From: Candidatus Woesebacteria bacterium
Lineage (GTDB): Bacteria > Patescibacteriota > Microgenomatia > UBA1400 > MFAQ01
NCBI GenBank assembly: GCA_020052895.1
Contig: JAGVOE010000080.1
Location: forward strand, 1 to 6,776
DNA: 6,776 nt
Reading direction: 5' to 3'
Shown here one piece after another: positions 5,690 through 6,776 of this stretch (positions within the stretch are counted from its first letter, which is position 1; each line of letters starts with the position of its first letter). Position numbers and translations under genes: made by a program. The notes beneath the pieces are model-generated. The model saw only the letters and a program-made list of their open reading frames with translations, was not told the DNA's origin and did not search any database.

Positions 5690-5890
5690 ATGCAACAAAA
5701 AACCAGATCGACACTGAGAATAGCTTTAGGAATTTTCCTGATCATTTTTGGTTTTACGGGCATGATTTTACCCATCCTTCCCGGTTGGTGGGTAGCCTTG
5801 ATTGGTTTGGAAATTTTGGGCTGGAAACTGGTGATTGATAGACACAAGCCGTGGAAGGAAATAATTAGTTTTAAGGACAAATCTCAATGA
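5690..5890 (+). CDS. Small two-helix membrane protein, PGPGW-like
   Basis: A 66-residue protein with a short basic N-terminus, two hydrophobic helices (about residues 11-31 and 33-49, numbering from the ATG at 5690) joined by LPILPGWW, and a charged C-terminal tail (DRHKPWKEIISFKDKSQ). The pattern of glycine-rich helix, LPxLPG turn and second helix resembles the uncharacterised PGPGW putative transmembrane family; function is unknown. I prefer the ATG at 5690 because a TATACT box (5678-5683) lies exactly 6 bases before it, as at nadC. An upstream in-frame ATG at 5669 would add 7 residues and overlap that box; neither has a Shine-Dalgarno. Its stop overlaps the ychF start (ATGA), so the two are co-translated. 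Confidence 0.75.
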   Translation: MQQKTRSTLRIALGIFLIIFGFTGMILPILPGWWVALIGLEILGWKLVIDRHKPWKEIISFKDKSQ

Positions 5891-6776
5891 ATTTAAAAGT
5901 CGGAATTGTGGGATTACCAAATGTTGGCAAGTCGACGTTGTTTAATGCGCTCTTAAAACGCCAGCAGGCGTTGGTCGCCAATTATCCCTTTGCTACGATT
6001 GAACCAAATATTGGAGTCGTGGAAGTGCCGGATGATAGATTGAAAACCTTGGCTGAGATATCCAAGAGTGCCAAGATAGTGCCCGCGACAGTGGAGTTTG
6101 TAGATATTGCTGGGCTAGTGGCCGGGGCGGCTACTGGAGCCGGTCTGGGAAACAAGTTTTTGACTCATATTCGAGAAGTGGATGTAATTGTGCAGGTTTT
6201 GCGAGACTTTAAGGATCCGGAAGTGGTCAAAGAAGGCTCGGTAGATCCTCAAACAGATTACGAGGTGATCGAGACGGAGCTAATTTTGAAAGACTTGGAG
6301 ACCGTTGAAAAACTCAAGAACTCAAAAAATCAAGAACTCAAGACAAATGAAAAGAAAAGGGGAGTGGTGGAGAAACTCTATGAAGGACTAAATGCTGGAC
6401 GACCTTCAAGGACTCTCCTTGCAGGTGAAGAGGGGGAGGTGGTCAAGGACTTGTGTCTATTGACGATGAAAAAAGAGATTAGAGTGTTTAATGTGAGCGA
6501 GGATGATTCAGACCAAGGGCAGACGTGGGGGTCTGCCCCTACAGAGATCGGAGATGGGATATTTATTTGTGCCAAGATTGAATCGGAGTTGTCTAGCTTG
6601 TCGGAAGAGGATGGTAGGGCCTACATGAAGGAGCTGGGGATAGGGGAGTCGGGTTTGGATAAGCTCATTCGGAAGGCTTATATGGCCTTAGGTCTTATAA
6701 GTTTTCTAACCACGGGTGTGACCGAAAGCAGAGCCTGGACTATATCAAAAGGTACCAAAGCACCTCAGGCGGCGGC
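5887..6776 (+). CDS. ychF: Redox-regulated ATPase YchF/OLA1 family (3' end outside the window)
   Basis: Universal P-loop protein of the Obg-related group that hydrolyses ATP rather than GTP and associates with ribosomes. The frame is open for 296 codons to the edge; the family is about 360 residues, so most of the TGS domain is missing. Visible: P-loop GLPNVGKS at 9-16, NYPFATIEPN near 32-41, DIAGLV at 73-78 followed by GLGNKFLTHIREVD, the NVSE motif at 202-205 in the place of the GTPase NKxD (the basis of ATP preference), AKIE at 229-232, LGIGESGLDKLI, and ESRAWTI at 280-286 leading into the TGS domain. The start overlaps the upstream stop as ATGA, and AAGGA at 5873-5877 can serve as its ribosome binding site. 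Odd: residues 142-153 are encoded by a short direct repeat, and residues 210-219 by a hairpin-forming repeat-like element where relatives have a helix. Confidence 0.95.
   Translation, partial: MNLKVGIVGLPNVGKSTLFNALLKRQQALVANYPFATIEPNIGVVEVPDDRLKTLAEISKSAKIVPATVEFVDIAGLVAGAATGAGLGNKFLTHIREVDVIVQVLRDFKDPEVVKEGSVDPQTDYEVIETELILKDLETVEKLKNSKNQELKTNEKKRGVVEKLYEGLNAGRPSRTLLAGEEGEVVKDLCLLTMKKEIRVFNVSEDDSDQGQTWGSAPTEIGDGIFICAKIESELSSLSEEDGRAYMKELGIGESGLDKLIRKAYMALGLISFLTTGVTESRAWTISKGTKAPQAA
6315..6341 (+). repeat. Direct repeat of CAAGAACTCAA inside ychF
   Basis: CAAGAACTCAA occurs at 6315-6325 and again at 6331-6341, with AAAAT between. The stretch is in frame and encodes part of the helical coiled-coil insert of YchF (KLKNSKNQELK). 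It looks like a simple-sequence expansion tolerated in a variable helical region. Confidence 0.6.
6516..6543 (+). repeat. REP-like hairpin element within ychF
   Basis: GGGCAGAC (6517-6524) and GTCTGCCC (6531-6538) form a perfect 8-base-pair stem with a 6-base loop, followed by CTACA. Read on the minus strand it begins TGTAGGGGCAGACC, which resembles the dispersed GTAGGGGC-type palindromic repeats found in many bacterial genomes. It is in frame and encodes QGQTWGSAPT. Only one copy is in this window, so the repeat assignment is by resemblance. Confidence 0.55.

Noticed and set aside
6378..6575. 65-codon minus-strand frame opposite ychF
   Set aside because: It lies within a conserved coding region and spans the repeat element; no start signal.

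Overview
This is a bacterial window (no introns, Shine-Dalgarno sites at some genes, sigma70-like promoters, TGA used as a stop) of roughly balanced base composition. The lineage cannot be fixed from the sequence. Several small proteins without a recognisable family, and short simple repeats inside a housekeeping gene, would suit a candidate-phylum bacterium, but that is a guess. No CRISPR array, tRNA, rRNA, insertion sequence or phage module was seen.

Left part (1-3253, minus strand): a compact operon for de novo NAD synthesis from aspartate, in the transcription order nadC (quinolinate phosphoribosyltransferase), nadA (quinolinate synthase), nadB (L-aspartate oxidase, running off the left edge). 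NadB makes iminoaspartate, NadA condenses it with dihydroxyacetone phosphate to quinolinate, and NadC converts quinolinate to nicotinate mononucleotide. The gaps are 7 and 9 bases and none of the three starts has a clear ribosome binding site. The operon begins at a near-consensus promoter (TTGACA, 16 bases, TATAAT) whose -10 box lies inside a perfect 15-base palindrome. The -10 box is so close to the nadC ATG that the mRNA is probably leaderless.

Middle part (3192-4500, plus strand): divergent from nadC is a Nudix hydrolase of the ADP-sugar/ADP-ribose pyrophosphatase type, whose predicted promoter overlaps the same palindrome. It is followed by an unrecognised 176-residue protein with a strong Shine-Dalgarno site and a terminator. 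Next comes a free-standing unrecognised 186-residue gene (4666-5226) with its own -10 box, strong Shine-Dalgarno site and very strong terminator.

Right part (5313-6776): the most unusual item is a second copy of the nad promoter/operator (19 bases identical) followed by the first ~90 codons of a decayed nadA paralogue on the minus strand (ATG changed to ATA, one frameshift, truncated). Diverging from it on the plus strand are a small two-helix membrane protein (PGPGW-like) and the universal ATPase gene ychF, coupled by an ATGA overlap. ychF runs off the right edge and carries two repeat-like stretches inside its coding sequence.

The window is therefore a NAD-biosynthesis locus with a relic of an older or parallel nadA locus about 3 kb from the functional one. 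The conserved palindrome is a good candidate operator for a NAD-responsive regulator that is not encoded here.
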